A program made the translations under genes and the position numbers. A stretch of DNA of 64,000 nt from JAPOUP01 sp965199865 (GTDB taxonomy: Bacteria; Pseudomonadota; Alphaproteobacteria; Rhodobacterales; Rhodobacteraceae), in contig CBDATU010000021.1 in NCBI GenBank assembly GCA_965199865.1, positions 1-64,000 of the forward strand, read 5' to 3'. Below are positions 36,347-45,593 of the stretch, piece by piece. The notes under the pieces are model-generated. The model was not told where the DNA came from. It worked only from the letters and a program-made list of their open reading frames with translations, and did not search any database. Position 1 is the first letter of the stretch. Each line of letters starts with the position of its first letter.

Positions 36347-37434
36347 AGCGCTGCCCTTTCCCGTTTCCCGTAAACGTTACGCTCCGGGTGATATGCGGTC
36401 ATGTCATGACGGTCGGCCCGCCCTAGAATCTGATCTTCCAACGCCTCAGCAATTATGGGCGCGAGCGTCATGCCACTATGTGTCGCGGCTACCCATAGCC
36501 CCATGGGCCCCACCGCGCCGACCAAAGGAAGCCCGTCAGCAGGGATTGGCCGGTCGCGGCGAACGGTTTTCGTTACCTTCAGCTCCGACTCGCCGGGCAG
36601 CAAGTCCGTCAACGCTTTCAGGGCATCCTCGGCCATCAGGTCATCCCCTCGGTCAGGCGTTTTCGAGAGCGACGAAGACATCAGTATCGCGCCTGTGCTA
36701 TCCTGCCAGAAATCAAGTTTTGGTGTAGCCATCACGAATGGGATTTGGTTCTGGGACGGCGAGGTATGCATCAAGATGCCAGGGCTCCGATGAAGAGGGA
36801 GGTCGACGCCTACTTCCCCCAATAGAGTGCGGCTGTCATTGCCTGCGGTGACGATGATCAGTTCACCTGCAATCTGGTAGCCATCGTCAAGATCCACGCC
36901 GCTTACCGCTCCGCCCTAGGCTCGGATTCTGGAAACCCGGCCTGGCACTATGTTCACACCGAATGACCGAGCCCGTTGAAGCATCCACGTCGTGATCCGC
37001 TCCGGATGGGCGGTGCCCTCGTGAGGTGCCAGCAGGGCGGCCTCCGGCGCGTTCTCCATCTGCGGAATCCGTCTTGACAGTTCGCGGGCATCGAGAACCT
37101 TTACGGGCCAGCCGAGGCTGTCCAACAGCACCGAATGCGTGTTGATGGCGTCTGGATTCTTTCCGAAATAAAGCGCTCCGAAAAACCTCACAGGGCAGTT
37201 TGGATGTATATCCGCCAGACGGTGCCACAGATGCATGGATGCGAGCCGCAGCTTCCCATATGCAGGATCTGAGGTCGAAGAAACATTCAGCCACGCAAGC
37301 GATCCCGCTGAGGCGCGACTGTCATCCACCATTGGATCTATCAGGGTTACGTCCACGGATGCCAATGCAAGCTGGCACGCGGTAGTCGCGCCGAGGATTC
37401 CACCTCCAATGACCAGAACGTGCGGCTTGTTCAC
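36343..37434 (-). pseudogene. FAD-dependent (DAO-type) oxidoreductase interrupted by one in-frame amber codon
   Basis: The N-terminal half opens with the FAD dinucleotide fold HVLVIGGGILGATTACQLAL and AGSLAWLNVSS. It ends RVSRIRA at a TAG (codon at about 36916-36918). Reading continues in the same frame with GGAVSGVDLDDGYQIAGELI, and the C-terminal half carries RRDRPIPADGLPLVGAVGPM and THSGMTLAPIIAE. Together the halves make a full D-amino-acid-oxidase/glycine-oxidase-like protein of about 363 residues. One nonsense mutation (or a sequencing error) is the only lesion I see, so inactivation is recent. It overlaps the alpha-subunit gene and lies in the gamma-glutamyltransferase operon. Confidence 0.82.
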
Positions 37435-37445
37435 TTCATCTTGTC

Positions 37446-37637
37446 CTATCGCTCAGGGGACGCCATCTGCCAGAGCACCCAACTGTCCCAGGTGTCCAGG
37501 TGTTTCAGTTCCGTATCGCTTCCAAAGTGGTGCGGGGGGTGCCCTTCGATGCCGTGATCCAGCTTGATGAATGGTTCCGCTTCCCGACATGGTGCGTCCA
37601 TGGAGAAACGAATGGTCGGTAAGGCTATCCCACGCAT
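37446..37637 (-). CDS. Small unknown ORF between ggt and the oxidoreductase
   Basis: 63 codons that fill the gap between the gamma-glutamyltransferase stop (25 bases away) and the oxidoreductase start (11 bases away) on the same strand. The translation is soluble, with HPPHHFG and HLDTWDSWVLWQ segments. I recognise no family. GGAAA lies before the ATG. It may be a real small gene or leftover DNA. Confidence 0.35.
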   Translation of the reverse strand: MRGIALPTIRFSMDAPCREAEPFIKLDHGIEGHPPHHFGSDTELKHLDTWDSWVLWQMASPER

Positions 37638-37662
37638 CTGTATTTCCGGTTTCAGTTGGGGT

Positions 37663-39243
37663 TCAGTATCCTAGGGCGCAGCCATCCTTTCGTGGATCCG
37701 ACCCCCCTTCGAGAACGTCAAGGTCGTGATTGATGCGAATTGCCTGCGCACCGCCAATGCCGGTTTCGGGTCTGGTTATGGTATGACCAAGCTCGGTCAG
37801 TTTAGCGCATACCGTATCTGGGTAACCGTTCTCCATCTGCAGCAGGCCATCGTCGAAGAATGACCGCGGCGCATCGATGGCGGATTGCGGGTCCAGTCCA
37901 AAGTCGATCAGGTTTGTGACGAATCGTGCATGGCCGCAGGCTTGGTACTGCCCACCCATCACCCCGAATGGCATCAGCACCCGCCCACCGCTCTTCAGCA
38001 TGGCAGGGATGATCGTGTGCATCGGGCGTTTTCCAGCCATGGCTTCGTTGGGGTGGCCGTCAGCCAGCGTGAACCCGGCTCCACGATTATGGAACAGGAT
38101 GCCGAATTTCTCCGATGCGATTCCGGAACCGAAGCTGTGGAAGATCGAATATATCAGTGACACCGCCATGCGGTCTCTGTCCACAACGGTGATATAGACG
38201 GTATCACGATGCACCGCCTCGGTGACGTTCGGGTCCAAAGTCATGGCGCGTCCGGGATCGATCAGTGATGCGAGCCGCTTCGCGGTCTTCGGTGCCAGCA
38301 TGTGGTTGAGGCGCGCTGTACGGTCGGGGTCGGCGATGAAGCGGTTTCGCGCATCATAGGCAAGTTTCGTCGCTTCCGCCTCGATATGGGCACGCAATGC
38401 ACCGAAGGGATCCATTGCCGCAATGTCAAACTCCGCAAGGATGTTCAGAAGCAGGATTGCCGCCGCGCCCTGGCCATTGGGGGGGTGCTCCTCAAGTTCG
38501 ATGTTTCCGTATGTGCCGCTGATTGGTACCGTTTGGTCGCTTCGGGCTGCGGCAAGGTCGTCCAGCGTATGGGCACCGCCCAGTGCATTCAGGCTGCTGA
38601 CCATGTCCTCGGCCACTTCGCCATCATAGAAGGCCGAACGACCGCCCTGGGCAATGCGGCGTAGAACCTCAGCCTGTCCTGGATGCCGGAACATGGCGCC
38701 GATCCGTGGAGCCTGGCCTCCATCCAGAAAGTAGCTGCGTGCCACGCCCTGAAGCGTGTTGGCATGAAGTGCCCAGTCGAATGCGACGCGGGGCGCCACC
38801 GGAACGCCGGCCTCCGCATAGGAGATCGCGGGAGCAAGCACGGTTTCCAGTCCCAGCAGCCCGTAATCGGAGATGAGCGTGCAGAATGCGTCGACCGCGC
38901 CGGGGACCGTCACGGCTTCCGGGCCACCCAACGGAACTGTAGTGTGGCCTGCCGCACGCATGGATGCGGCGCAGAGTCCGGCTGGAGCCCGACCTGAACC
39001 GTTGATCGCGACGATCCGCTCTTCGCCCGCTGGCTTGACGAGAGCGAAGCAGTCTCCGCCTATCCCGGTCATCTGGGGCTCGCAAAAGCCTAACATCACC
39101 GCGCCAGCGACCGCGGCGTCGACGGCATTGCCGCCTGCCTGGAGCGTTTCCACGGCCACCCTGGCTGCAAGCGGATGCGAAGTAGCGCACATGCCATTGG
39201 CGGCAAATACGGGGGAGCGACCGGGAAGATGGAAGTCACGCAT
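37663..39243 (-). CDS. Gamma-glutamyltransferase family protein
   Basis: 526 residues. It belongs to the Ntn-hydrolase gamma-glutamyltranspeptidase family: MCATSHPLAARVAVETLQAG with GNAVDAAVA at the start, MTGIGGDCFALV, HPPNGQGAAAILLLN, and the autoprocessing/nucleophile Thr in HRDTVYITVVDRDRMAVSLI. There is no export signal, unlike periplasmic GGT, so it is probably cytoplasmic, as in many alphaproteobacterial catabolic clusters. The real substrate may be a gamma-glutamyl-like amide or an oxamate-type compound. It is first in the operon with the oxidoreductase and dehydratase genes, and divergent from the M24 peptidase gene. Confidence 0.9.
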   Translation of the reverse strand: MRDFHLPGRSPVFAANGMCATSHPLAARVAVETLQAGGNAVDAAVAGAVMLGFCEPQMTGIGGDCFALVKPAGEERIVAINGSGRAPAGLCAASMRAAGHTTVPLGGPEAVTVPGAVDAFCTLISDYGLLGLETVLAPAISYAEAGVPVAPRVAFDWALHANTLQGVARSYFLDGGQAPRIGAMFRHPGQAEVLRRIAQGGRSAFYDGEVAEDMVSSLNALGGAHTLDDLAAARSDQTVPISGTYGNIELEEHPPNGQGAAAILLLNILAEFDIAAMDPFGALRAHIEAEATKLAYDARNRFIADPDRTARLNHMLAPKTAKRLASLIDPGRAMTLDPNVTEAVHRDTVYITVVDRDRMAVSLIYSIFHSFGSGIASEKFGILFHNRGAGFTLADGHPNEAMAGKRPMHTIIPAMLKSGGRVLMPFGVMGGQYQACGHARFVTNLIDFGLDPQSAIDAPRSFFDDGLLQMENGYPDTVCAKLTELGHTITRPETGIGGAQAIRINHDLDVLEGGSDPRKDGCALGY

Positions 39244-39665
39244 GGAACGTCTCCAGGACCGGGGGCAGCGTAGCCGGGGTCGCGGGAAACGCCAACCCCC
39301 TGTACCCGATCATGAGATATGAAACCGCGGATTCTGCGTGATTAACCAGTGCCTCGACTCAGTACAATACGCTGTTGGTGCGGGTCATGTCCGGATGGCT
39401 CCGTGTTCCGCGACCGGCGGCAGGCCGGAAGCGTATTCGGGCCAGGCTCACACCGGGAACGCTTCTATGGAAGGTTCAGGGACAGACTGTTGAACAGGGG
39501 AATCTTCCTCTCGCTCCGTAAGGCAGGGATCCTGATCGAATGGTGGTGCCGACACTACGTCGCCGTTCACTGTCGACCGTCGGCGCTGGTGGCCGTCATC
39601 CTGATGGACCTGGGGCCAACCATGCACTAACGGTTTTCCGTGGACCATTCGGTGGAGGACCTCGA
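39244..39665. other. Divergent promoter region, ggt operon / peptidase-Liv operon
   Basis: About 420 bp with no gene. It must carry two divergent promoters. I see no clear operator; the candidate palindrome lies instead at 40926. Confidence 0.4.
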
Positions 39666-40910
39666 ATGCATGGCAATCTCGACCGCGATCGGGCATCAGA
39701 CCTTATGCAGGAATGCGGGCTCGATGCACTGGTCCTCTGTGAACCGGAAGCATTTCAGTACGTGATGGGTGTATGGGCTGGACCCGCGAGCCTGTTTCGG
39801 CGCGCCGGGTCGCAATTCGTTGTCGTTCCCCAAAATCCGGACCTGCCAATGGGAGCGGTTGTGACTGATTTTGATGCCGATCGCATCAGACCCCATGTTC
39901 CCGACGTGGAGCTGCGAACCCATCCTGCCTGGATCGAGACAGTGGTTGCCAATGCTGCCAACGCAGAGCTGCCACTTGAGCGGCAGATCGAAATGGCGAT
40001 TGGCGCCCTTGATCGGCCGGTGGATTTCGTACGGCCAGCGACGTTCGACTCCAGCCTTTCGGTTGCCGAGCTCAAAACGCTGCTAACCGACTTTGCCATT
40101 GACCGGGGCAGGCTCGGTGTCGACCTGGCATTTGTACCGGCTGCCGACCTTTCGATGTTACTCGACCAACTGCCCAACCACTCCCTGGAGAACGGCTCAC
40201 CACTGATCGACCGATTACGGGCGATCAAGAACAGGGCTGAGATTGAACTGCTCCGACAAGGCATCCAATTCTCCGAACAGGGCTTCAGGCGGCTCGAAGC
40301 GGATGCCAGAATCGGCATGCGCCAGGGCGACCTGATCGGTCTCTACCGGTCGGGCGTCGCTGCGGCGTCAAAGGATGCCAATGGCGTCGTGACAACCGCT
40401 GAGTATATGTCTCTGGGAGCACGGCAAAAAACTACCGACGAGCCAGCGGAGATGGGCGATCCGGTGAAGGCCGACATGGTCTGCGCGGTGGACGGTTATC
40501 AGGCGGACATGTCGCGCAACTTTGTTTTCGGTGAATCGTCCAAACTCCAGCATCGGCTGCATGAAATCGCCGAGACGGCCTTCGAGCGCGGCCTTGCCGC
40601 ATTAGGGCCGGGTCACCGTCTGTGCGACGTTCATCGTGAAGTGACCGAGGCCCTGGCCGAGCTGGGACTACCCTCCTATCGGCGGGGCCATTTTGGCCAC
40701 GGTGTCGGGTTTTCCGTGTTCAGTGAACAATGGCCGTTCATTGCGGCCGACTGCACCGATGAGATCGAACCGGGCATGGTGCTGGCCTACGAGATCCCTC
40801 TCTATGTTGAGGGCATCGGGTCGTTCAACCTGGAGGACCAGTTCCTGATAACCCAATCCGGGCCGCAAAGCATGAACACCATGCCGAGGCGTCTCGGCCG
40901 ACTGTCCTGA
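39666..40910 (+). CDS. M24-family metallopeptidase (Xaa-Pro aminopeptidase/creatinase-like)
   Basis: About 414 residues. The N-terminal creatinase-like domain (CGLDALVLCEPEAFQYVMGV) is followed by a pita-bread domain. Metal ligands can be placed: Asp pair in CAVDGYQADMSRNFVFGE, His in RRGHFGHGVGFSVF, Glu in AYEIPLYVEG and in FNLEDQFLIT. It may be a dipeptidase or act on an N-substituted amino acid. GGAGG precedes ATG 39666. It is followed by a branched-chain-amino-acid-type ABC transporter on the same strand, so its substrate is probably imported by that system. Confidence 0.88.
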   Translation: MHGNLDRDRASDLMQECGLDALVLCEPEAFQYVMGVWAGPASLFRRAGSQFVVVPQNPDLPMGAVVTDFDADRIRPHVPDVELRTHPAWIETVVANAANAELPLERQIEMAIGALDRPVDFVRPATFDSSLSVAELKTLLTDFAIDRGRLGVDLAFVPAADLSMLLDQLPNHSLENGSPLIDRLRAIKNRAEIELLRQGIQFSEQGFRRLEADARIGMRQGDLIGLYRSGVAAASKDANGVVTTAEYMSLGARQKTTDEPAEMGDPVKADMVCAVDGYQADMSRNFVFGESSKLQHRLHEIAETAFERGLAALGPGHRLCDVHREVTEALAELGLPSYRRGHFGHGVGFSVFSEQWPFIAADCTDEIEPGMVLAYEIPLYVEGIGSFNLEDQFLITQSGPQSMNTMPRRLGRLS

Positions 40911-40925
40911 GTGCCTACGTAGATG

Positions 40926-40935
40926 ATTGATCAAT
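40926..40935. promoter_or_regulatory. Perfect palindrome ATTGATCAAT (copy 2)
   Basis: Same 10-bp palindrome as at 34517-34526, placed 47 bases upstream of the binding-protein start, between the peptidase and transporter genes. The position suits an operator for the transporter. The regulator is unknown. Confidence 0.35.
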
Positions 40936-40982
40936 TGCCGGACGGATAGTACGGTTGAACGGCATAACAGGAGGAATAGACA

Positions 40983-42137
40983 ATGATTTCGAAATTCTGG
41001 CGTGGACCGGCTTTTGCCGCATCTCTGGCGTTGACGGCTGCCTCGCCTTCTCTGGCTCAGGATATGATCAGGATCGGCTCCACGTCGTCGTTCAGCGGAC
41101 CAGCAGCGTTCTACGGCGCGCATCAGCGCTGGGGCATTGAAATGGCCGTCGAGGAGATCAACGCCAACGGCGGTGTGCTCGGCAGGCAGATCGAGGTTGC
41201 CTTCGAGGACAACCGCTGCAATCCGGCCGAAGCGGTCAAGGCCGTGAACGCGCTGATCTCGCAGCACAACGTGGTGGCGATCCTCGGTGCCTTGTGCAGT
41301 TCCGCAACGCTGGCCGTGCTTCCCGTCGTCAAGCGGTCCGAAGTCCCGCTGATCACATCCTCATCGACAGCCGCATCGATCACCGACCAGATCGGTGACT
41401 CGGTCAATCGCTGGGGATTCCGTTCCACTGTCGCCGATGACGGCATGGCCCATGCCATGGTTGCCTACCTCAAGAAGGAAGGCATCAAACGAGTCAGCAT
41501 TGTTGGTGAGGATACCGATTACGGCCGAGGTGGTGCCGAGATCTTTACCGAGGCCCTGCAGGCCAACGGTCTCGAACTGGTGTCGTCCGATTTCGTCAAT
41601 CCGACTTCACCTGATTTCTCCGCCATCATGACAAAACTGAAGGCCCAGAAGCCCGACCGCGTCGCGGTCTACTTCACTTCAACGCCGCTGTCGGCGTTCT
41701 TCCGGCAGTATGAGGCCGCACGGCTTGATATCCCCGGAACCGGACGGCTGCTGCTCGAAGTTGTCGCCAAGTCGGTGACACCGGAATTCATCGCTGCGGG
41801 AGGCCTGGACGGCTCGACCGGCACCAATCCCTATTCTCCGGATATCGATACACCGGAAAACATGGACTTTGTTGAACGCTTCACCAATCACGCCGGCGAA
41901 GCGCCAAACCAGCCCAGTTTCATGGCCTACGAAGCAATGCACATGCTGGCCAAAGCGATCGAAGCCGCTGGCGATGCGTCCCCCGCCGCCATTCGCGACG
42001 CTTTGCGCGAGGTCCAGTACAAGTCGATGATGGGCGGCACGATCAGCTTTGATGAAAGCCACCAGGCACGCAACAATGCCGTGGTGACTGCGTTCGTGAA
42101 CGGCGAGATCGTCGTTGTCGGCCTGTCACCGGGTTAA
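40983..42137 (+). CDS. Liv-type ABC transporter substrate-binding protein
   Basis: 384 residues. An N-terminal signal peptide (FAASLALTAASPSLAQ) is followed by a periplasmic-binding-protein type I fold: IRIGSTSSFSGPAAFYG, AVEEINANGGVLGRQIEV, EDNRCNPAEAVKAVNALIS. It resembles LivK/HAAT receptors for amino acids or related compounds. AGGAGG lies 9 bases before the ATG. It is the first gene of a five-gene transporter operon. Confidence 0.92.
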   Translation: MISKFWRGPAFAASLALTAASPSLAQDMIRIGSTSSFSGPAAFYGAHQRWGIEMAVEEINANGGVLGRQIEVAFEDNRCNPAEAVKAVNALISQHNVVAILGALCSSATLAVLPVVKRSEVPLITSSSTAASITDQIGDSVNRWGFRSTVADDGMAHAMVAYLKKEGIKRVSIVGEDTDYGRGGAEIFTEALQANGLELVSSDFVNPTSPDFSAIMTKLKAQKPDRVAVYFTSTPLSAFFRQYEAARLDIPGTGRLLLEVVAKSVTPEFIAAGGLDGSTGTNPYSPDIDTPENMDFVERFTNHAGEAPNQPSFMAYEAMHMLAKAIEAAGDASPAAIRDALREVQYKSMMGGTISFDESHQARNNAVVTAFVNGEIVVVGLSPG

Positions 42138-42152
42138 GCGCCAGGGGTTCAT

Positions 42153-42180
42153 GTCGGCCCGGTTGATCGATCGGGCCGAC
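42153..42180 (+). terminator. Hairpin between binding-protein and permease genes
   Basis: GTCGGCCCG and CGGGCCGAC form a perfect 9-bp GC-rich stem with a 10-base loop in the 84-bp gap. No T-run follows. In ABC operons such intergenic hairpins commonly stabilise the upstream message or attenuate read-through, so the binding protein is made in excess over membrane parts. Confidence 0.55.
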
Positions 42181-42221
42181 GTCTTCAGAATCAGGACCAC
42201 TTTGCACGAAAGGGGGGTGCC

Positions 42222-43097
42222 GTGAGCATCAGCCTACTGCTGGAACTGCTGCTGAACGGGCTGATGATCGGAGCCGTATATGCGCTGTTCGCCATAGGCC
42301 TGGCCCTCATGTTCGGCGTTCTGGAGTTTGTCAATTTCGCCCACGGCGAATTTTATATGCTGGGTGCTATGGTGACGGCCACCCTAGTGCATGCCGTTGG
42401 CCTTGATTACTGGCTGACGGTGCCGATTGTGCTCCTCGCAGGGACTGTCGCCGGTGTGGCGTTTTACGACATGCTTCTGAAGCGTCTCCGTCAGGGCGAC
42501 TTCGAAAAGAGCATTCTGCTCACCATCGGTCTCGCCATGGTGCTGCAGAATGGCGCCCTCTTCGTCTGGGGTCCGACACCGGTTCTGCTCAATACAGGCT
42601 TCGTCGTAAGCGTCGTTGAGATCGGCGATCTCGTCGTGCCCGTGACACGCATCATTGCCCTCATCGTCGCCGTCACCGCGCTGGTGGCTGTCTATATCGG
42701 GCTTAACTTCACCCGCGCCGGTCTGGCCCTGCGCGGCGTCGCCCAGAACCGTGATGCTGCCCTGATGGTTGGCATCCAACCACAATATGTCAGTCGCCTG
42801 GCAGTGTCCGCCGGCATTGCCCTGTGCTGCCTGTCCGGCACCGTACTCGCGCTGATCTACACGATTTTTCCGACCATGGGCCTCTTACTGGTTTTCAAGG
42901 CATTTGCAATTGTCATTATCGGCGGTTTGGGCAGCATCGTCGGCGCGGCTGTGGTCGGGTTCGGCATCGGATTTCTTGAGAGCTTCCTCGGACTATTCTA
43001 CGGCGCAGCCACCGCCAACATCATGATCTTTTCGGCAATGATCCTGCTTCTGCTGTTTCGCCCGCTGGGTCTGTTTGGACGGCGTGTGCGCATATGA
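42222..43097 (+). CDS. Liv-type ABC transporter permease (LivH-like)
   Basis: 291 residues, about 8 membrane helices. It begins with GTG. Signature segments are LNGLMIGAVYALFAIGLALM, FVNFAHGEFYMLGAMV and FKAFAIVIIGGLGSIVGAAV. It is one half of the translocation channel with the LivM-like protein, and its end overlaps the next start. Confidence 0.92.
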   Translation: MSISLLLELLLNGLMIGAVYALFAIGLALMFGVLEFVNFAHGEFYMLGAMVTATLVHAVGLDYWLTVPIVLLAGTVAGVAFYDMLLKRLRQGDFEKSILLTIGLAMVLQNGALFVWGPTPVLLNTGFVVSVVEIGDLVVPVTRIIALIVAVTALVAVYIGLNFTRAGLALRGVAQNRDAALMVGIQPQYVSRLAVSAGIALCCLSGTVLALIYTIFPTMGLLLVFKAFAIVIIGGLGSIVGAAVVGFGIGFLESFLGLFYGAATANIMIFSAMILLLLFRPLGLFGRRVRI

Positions 43098-44083
43098 CAG
43101 GGTTACACAGGCTCGTCACTACCATCCTGGCAGTTGCGGTGCTGCTCTCGCTCCCTTTGCTCATCAAGTCGCCCTATCACATGTCGATCGCGGTGAGCGC
43201 CTGCGCTTTCGTCGTCCTCGCTGTCGGACTCAACCTCGTCTATGGCTATGTTGGCCTGCTATCGCTGTGCCAGGTCGGGTTCTGGGGCGTAAGCGCCTAT
43301 ACGGTTGCGATCATGACGACGAGGGCAGGCATGTCGCCGTGGATTGCCGTGTTCTGCGGCGGTATAGTGGCAACCATCGCCAGTCTGGTTGTCGGTTATG
43401 CGGCGGTGCGGGTGTCACGCCATTCCTTTGCCATCGTCAGTCTGGTATTCGCACTGGTCCTGCAGCAGATCGCCTTCGACTGGACGTCGGTGACACGCGG
43501 TGCCATGGGCATTCCCGGTCTGCCACCGCTCTCCATGGCCATTCCCGGAATTGGCAGTGTTACATTCGATGCCGATCACCGCTTCTATTACGTGATCCTG
43601 GGATGGGCCCTGTTTGCGGTCGGCACAACATGGATTCTTCTTCGGTCCAGGGTCGGGCGCGCCTTTGTGGCGATCCGCGAGAACGAACCGCTCGCCCACT
43701 CCCACGGCATCAACGTCAGACGCTACAAGCTGCTGGCCTTTGCCTATTCAGCCTTTTTGACCGGTATTGCCGGTGGCCTGTTCTGCCTCTATCTGACCAT
43801 TGTCGATCCAACGATCTTCGACTTCTACTACACCGAAGCCATGCTGATCATGGTGATCGTCGGTGGTGCCGGAAGCTACTGGCCGGTTGTGGCATCGGCA
43901 GTCCTGTTTTCCATCGTTCCGGAACTGCTTCGCATGAGCAATGAACTACGTCTGGTTGTCTATGGATTCGTGCTGATCTCCGTCATGCTTCTGATGCCGG
44001 AAGGGTTTGCCGGTTTTGTCCGCCAGCGGCGGTTCAGACATTTGCGTCGACGGGACAGATCGGCGATGGAGGCCGATTCGTGA
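43094..44083 (+). CDS. Liv-type ABC transporter permease (LivM-like)
   Basis: 329 residues, multiple membrane helices. Typical segments are AVGLNLVYGYVGLLSLCQVG with FWGVSAY, IRENEPLAHSHGINVRRYKL and MLIMVIVGGAGSYWPVVASA. Its start overlaps the LivH-like stop, and its end overlaps the ATPase start. Confidence 0.92.
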   Translation: MTGLHRLVTTILAVAVLLSLPLLIKSPYHMSIAVSACAFVVLAVGLNLVYGYVGLLSLCQVGFWGVSAYTVAIMTTRAGMSPWIAVFCGGIVATIASLVVGYAAVRVSRHSFAIVSLVFALVLQQIAFDWTSVTRGAMGIPGLPPLSMAIPGIGSVTFDADHRFYYVILGWALFAVGTTWILLRSRVGRAFVAIRENEPLAHSHGINVRRYKLLAFAYSAFLTGIAGGLFCLYLTIVDPTIFDFYYTEAMLIMVIVGGAGSYWPVVASAVLFSIVPELLRMSNELRLVVYGFVLISVMLLMPEGFAGFVRQRRFRHLRRRDRSAMEADS

Positions 44084-44856
44084 ACGCCCTGTTTGAAGTG
44101 ACCGACCTGCGCAAATCCTTCAATGGTGTCCCCGCGGTGGACAATCTCTCGTTCGAGATCGAACAGGGTTCCGTCGTCGGTCTTGTCGGTCCCAACGGCT
44201 CGGGCAAATCGACCACCATCGACTGCATAACCCGGTTCCAGGCTGCGGATGGCGGAACATGGGCGCTGGATGGACACGACCTGTCATCGGCCACCCGCTA
44301 TCACATTGCGCATTCGGGTGTGACCCGGACCTTCCAGGCGGTTCCAGCCTATGACGGGCTGAGCGTGATCGACAATCTCTGCGTCGCCTGTCAGGAATTC
44401 GACCAGGTTGGCTGGGCAGAGAGTCTGCTTCCCACCCGCCGGGTCCATGCAGCCGAGAGGGCGATCAGCGCCCGCGCCCGCGATCTTCTGGAGACTGTTG
44501 GTCTTGGCCATATGGCTGACATGCCGGTCAGTTTTCTGTCCTATGGTCAACGCAAGCTGCTATCCATCGCCTCGGCCATGATCACCACACCGGTCATCAC
44601 CTTCCTCGACGAGCCCGTTTCCGGGGTCAACCCGACCATGATTCACAGGATCAGCGATCTGCTGAGGACATTCAGTGATCGCGGCGTGACACTGGTGGTC
44701 ATCGACCACAACATGGAATTCATCATGCAGCTTTGTGACCGTGTCATCGTGCTCGATCTGGGGCGTAAGATCGCCGACGGCCCGCCGTCATTGATCCGCA
44801 CTAACGAGCGGGTCCTTGAGGCATATCTGGGCGGTGCCGCAAACCAGGAACCGTGA
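44080..44856 (+). CDS. Liv-type ABC transporter ATP-binding protein (LivG-like)
   Basis: 258 residues. Walker A is VGLVGPNGSGKST, the ABC signature is FLSYGQRKLLSIA, Walker B is PVITFLDEPVSGVNP, and the switch His is in VVIDHNMEF. The C-terminal extension (LGRKIADGPP) is characteristic of LivG. It couples to the two permeases. Confidence 0.93.
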   Translation: MNALFEVTDLRKSFNGVPAVDNLSFEIEQGSVVGLVGPNGSGKSTTIDCITRFQAADGGTWALDGHDLSSATRYHIAHSGVTRTFQAVPAYDGLSVIDNLCVACQEFDQVGWAESLLPTRRVHAAERAISARARDLLETVGLGHMADMPVSFLSYGQRKLLSIASAMITTPVITFLDEPVSGVNPTMIHRISDLLRTFSDRGVTLVVIDHNMEFIMQLCDRVIVLDLGRKIADGPPSLIRTNERVLEAYLGGAANQEP

Positions 44857-45593
44857 TGGAGACGAAACCCATTCTATCCCTGCGCGACTGGTCATGCGGC
44901 TATCTCGATAGCCCGGTTGTGCGTGACTTTTCATTCGATCTCGACGCCGGAACGGTTGCCTGTATCGTCGGCTCAAACGGTGCCGGGAAGTCCACGGTGC
45001 TGCGCAGTCTTTACGGCACGATCAAACGTTTTTCCGGCACACTGACCTTTCGTGACCGCCGCATGGAAACCCTTGCCCCCACCGCACGCATGGCGTCGGG
45101 CATGTCGTTCGTGCCCCAGGGACGCTGTAATTTTCCATATCTGAGCGTTGCCGAAAACATGCGGCTCGCCGCTTACACGCTCGAAAAACACGAGGTGGAT
45201 GGCGCGATAGACAAACAGGTCTCAGCCTTCCCGATACTGCGCGACAAGTGGAACGTCATGGCCGGCAATCTGAGTGGCGGTGAGCAGCAGATGCTGGAGA
45301 TGGCGATGGTTCTTGTCGTTGAACCGGTTTTACTGCTGATCGATGAGCCGTCTCTCGGACTATCTCCGAAAATGATGTCTGAGGTTCTCGAAACCATCCG
45401 CGGGCTTGCCGCTGCTGGCATTGCAGTTCTCATGGTCGAACAGAACGTGCGCAGTGGGCTTGGGATTGCTGACCGGGCCGTGGTGATGGATCTTGGGCGC
45501 AAGGTCATGGAGGGAACGCCTGATGAAATCCTCGGCGACGACCGGATCCGTTCGGTTTTCCTCGGTGGCCTTCCTACAAAGACGGTTCCCTAA
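44853..45593 (+). CDS. Liv-type ABC transporter ATP-binding protein (LivF-like)
   Basis: 246 residues. Walker A is CIVGSNGAGKSTVLRSLYG, the signature is NLSGGEQQMLEMA, Walker B is PVLLLIDEPSLGLSP, and the switch region is VLMVEQNVRSGL. Last gene of the transporter operon; it overlaps the LivG-like gene by four bases. Confidence 0.93.
   Translation: MMETKPILSLRDWSCGYLDSPVVRDFSFDLDAGTVACIVGSNGAGKSTVLRSLYGTIKRFSGTLTFRDRRMETLAPTARMASGMSFVPQGRCNFPYLSVAENMRLAAYTLEKHEVDGAIDKQVSAFPILRDKWNVMAGNLSGGEQQMLEMAMVLVVEPVLLLIDEPSLGLSPKMMSEVLETIRGLAAAGIAVLMVEQNVRSGLGIADRAVVMDLGRKVMEGTPDEILGDDRIRSVFLGGLPTKTVP

Noticed and set aside
36916..36918. Pyrrolysine or other recoding of TAG in the oxidoreductase
   Set aside because: No pyl genes in the window, the family has no such residue, and a simple nonsense mutation explains it.
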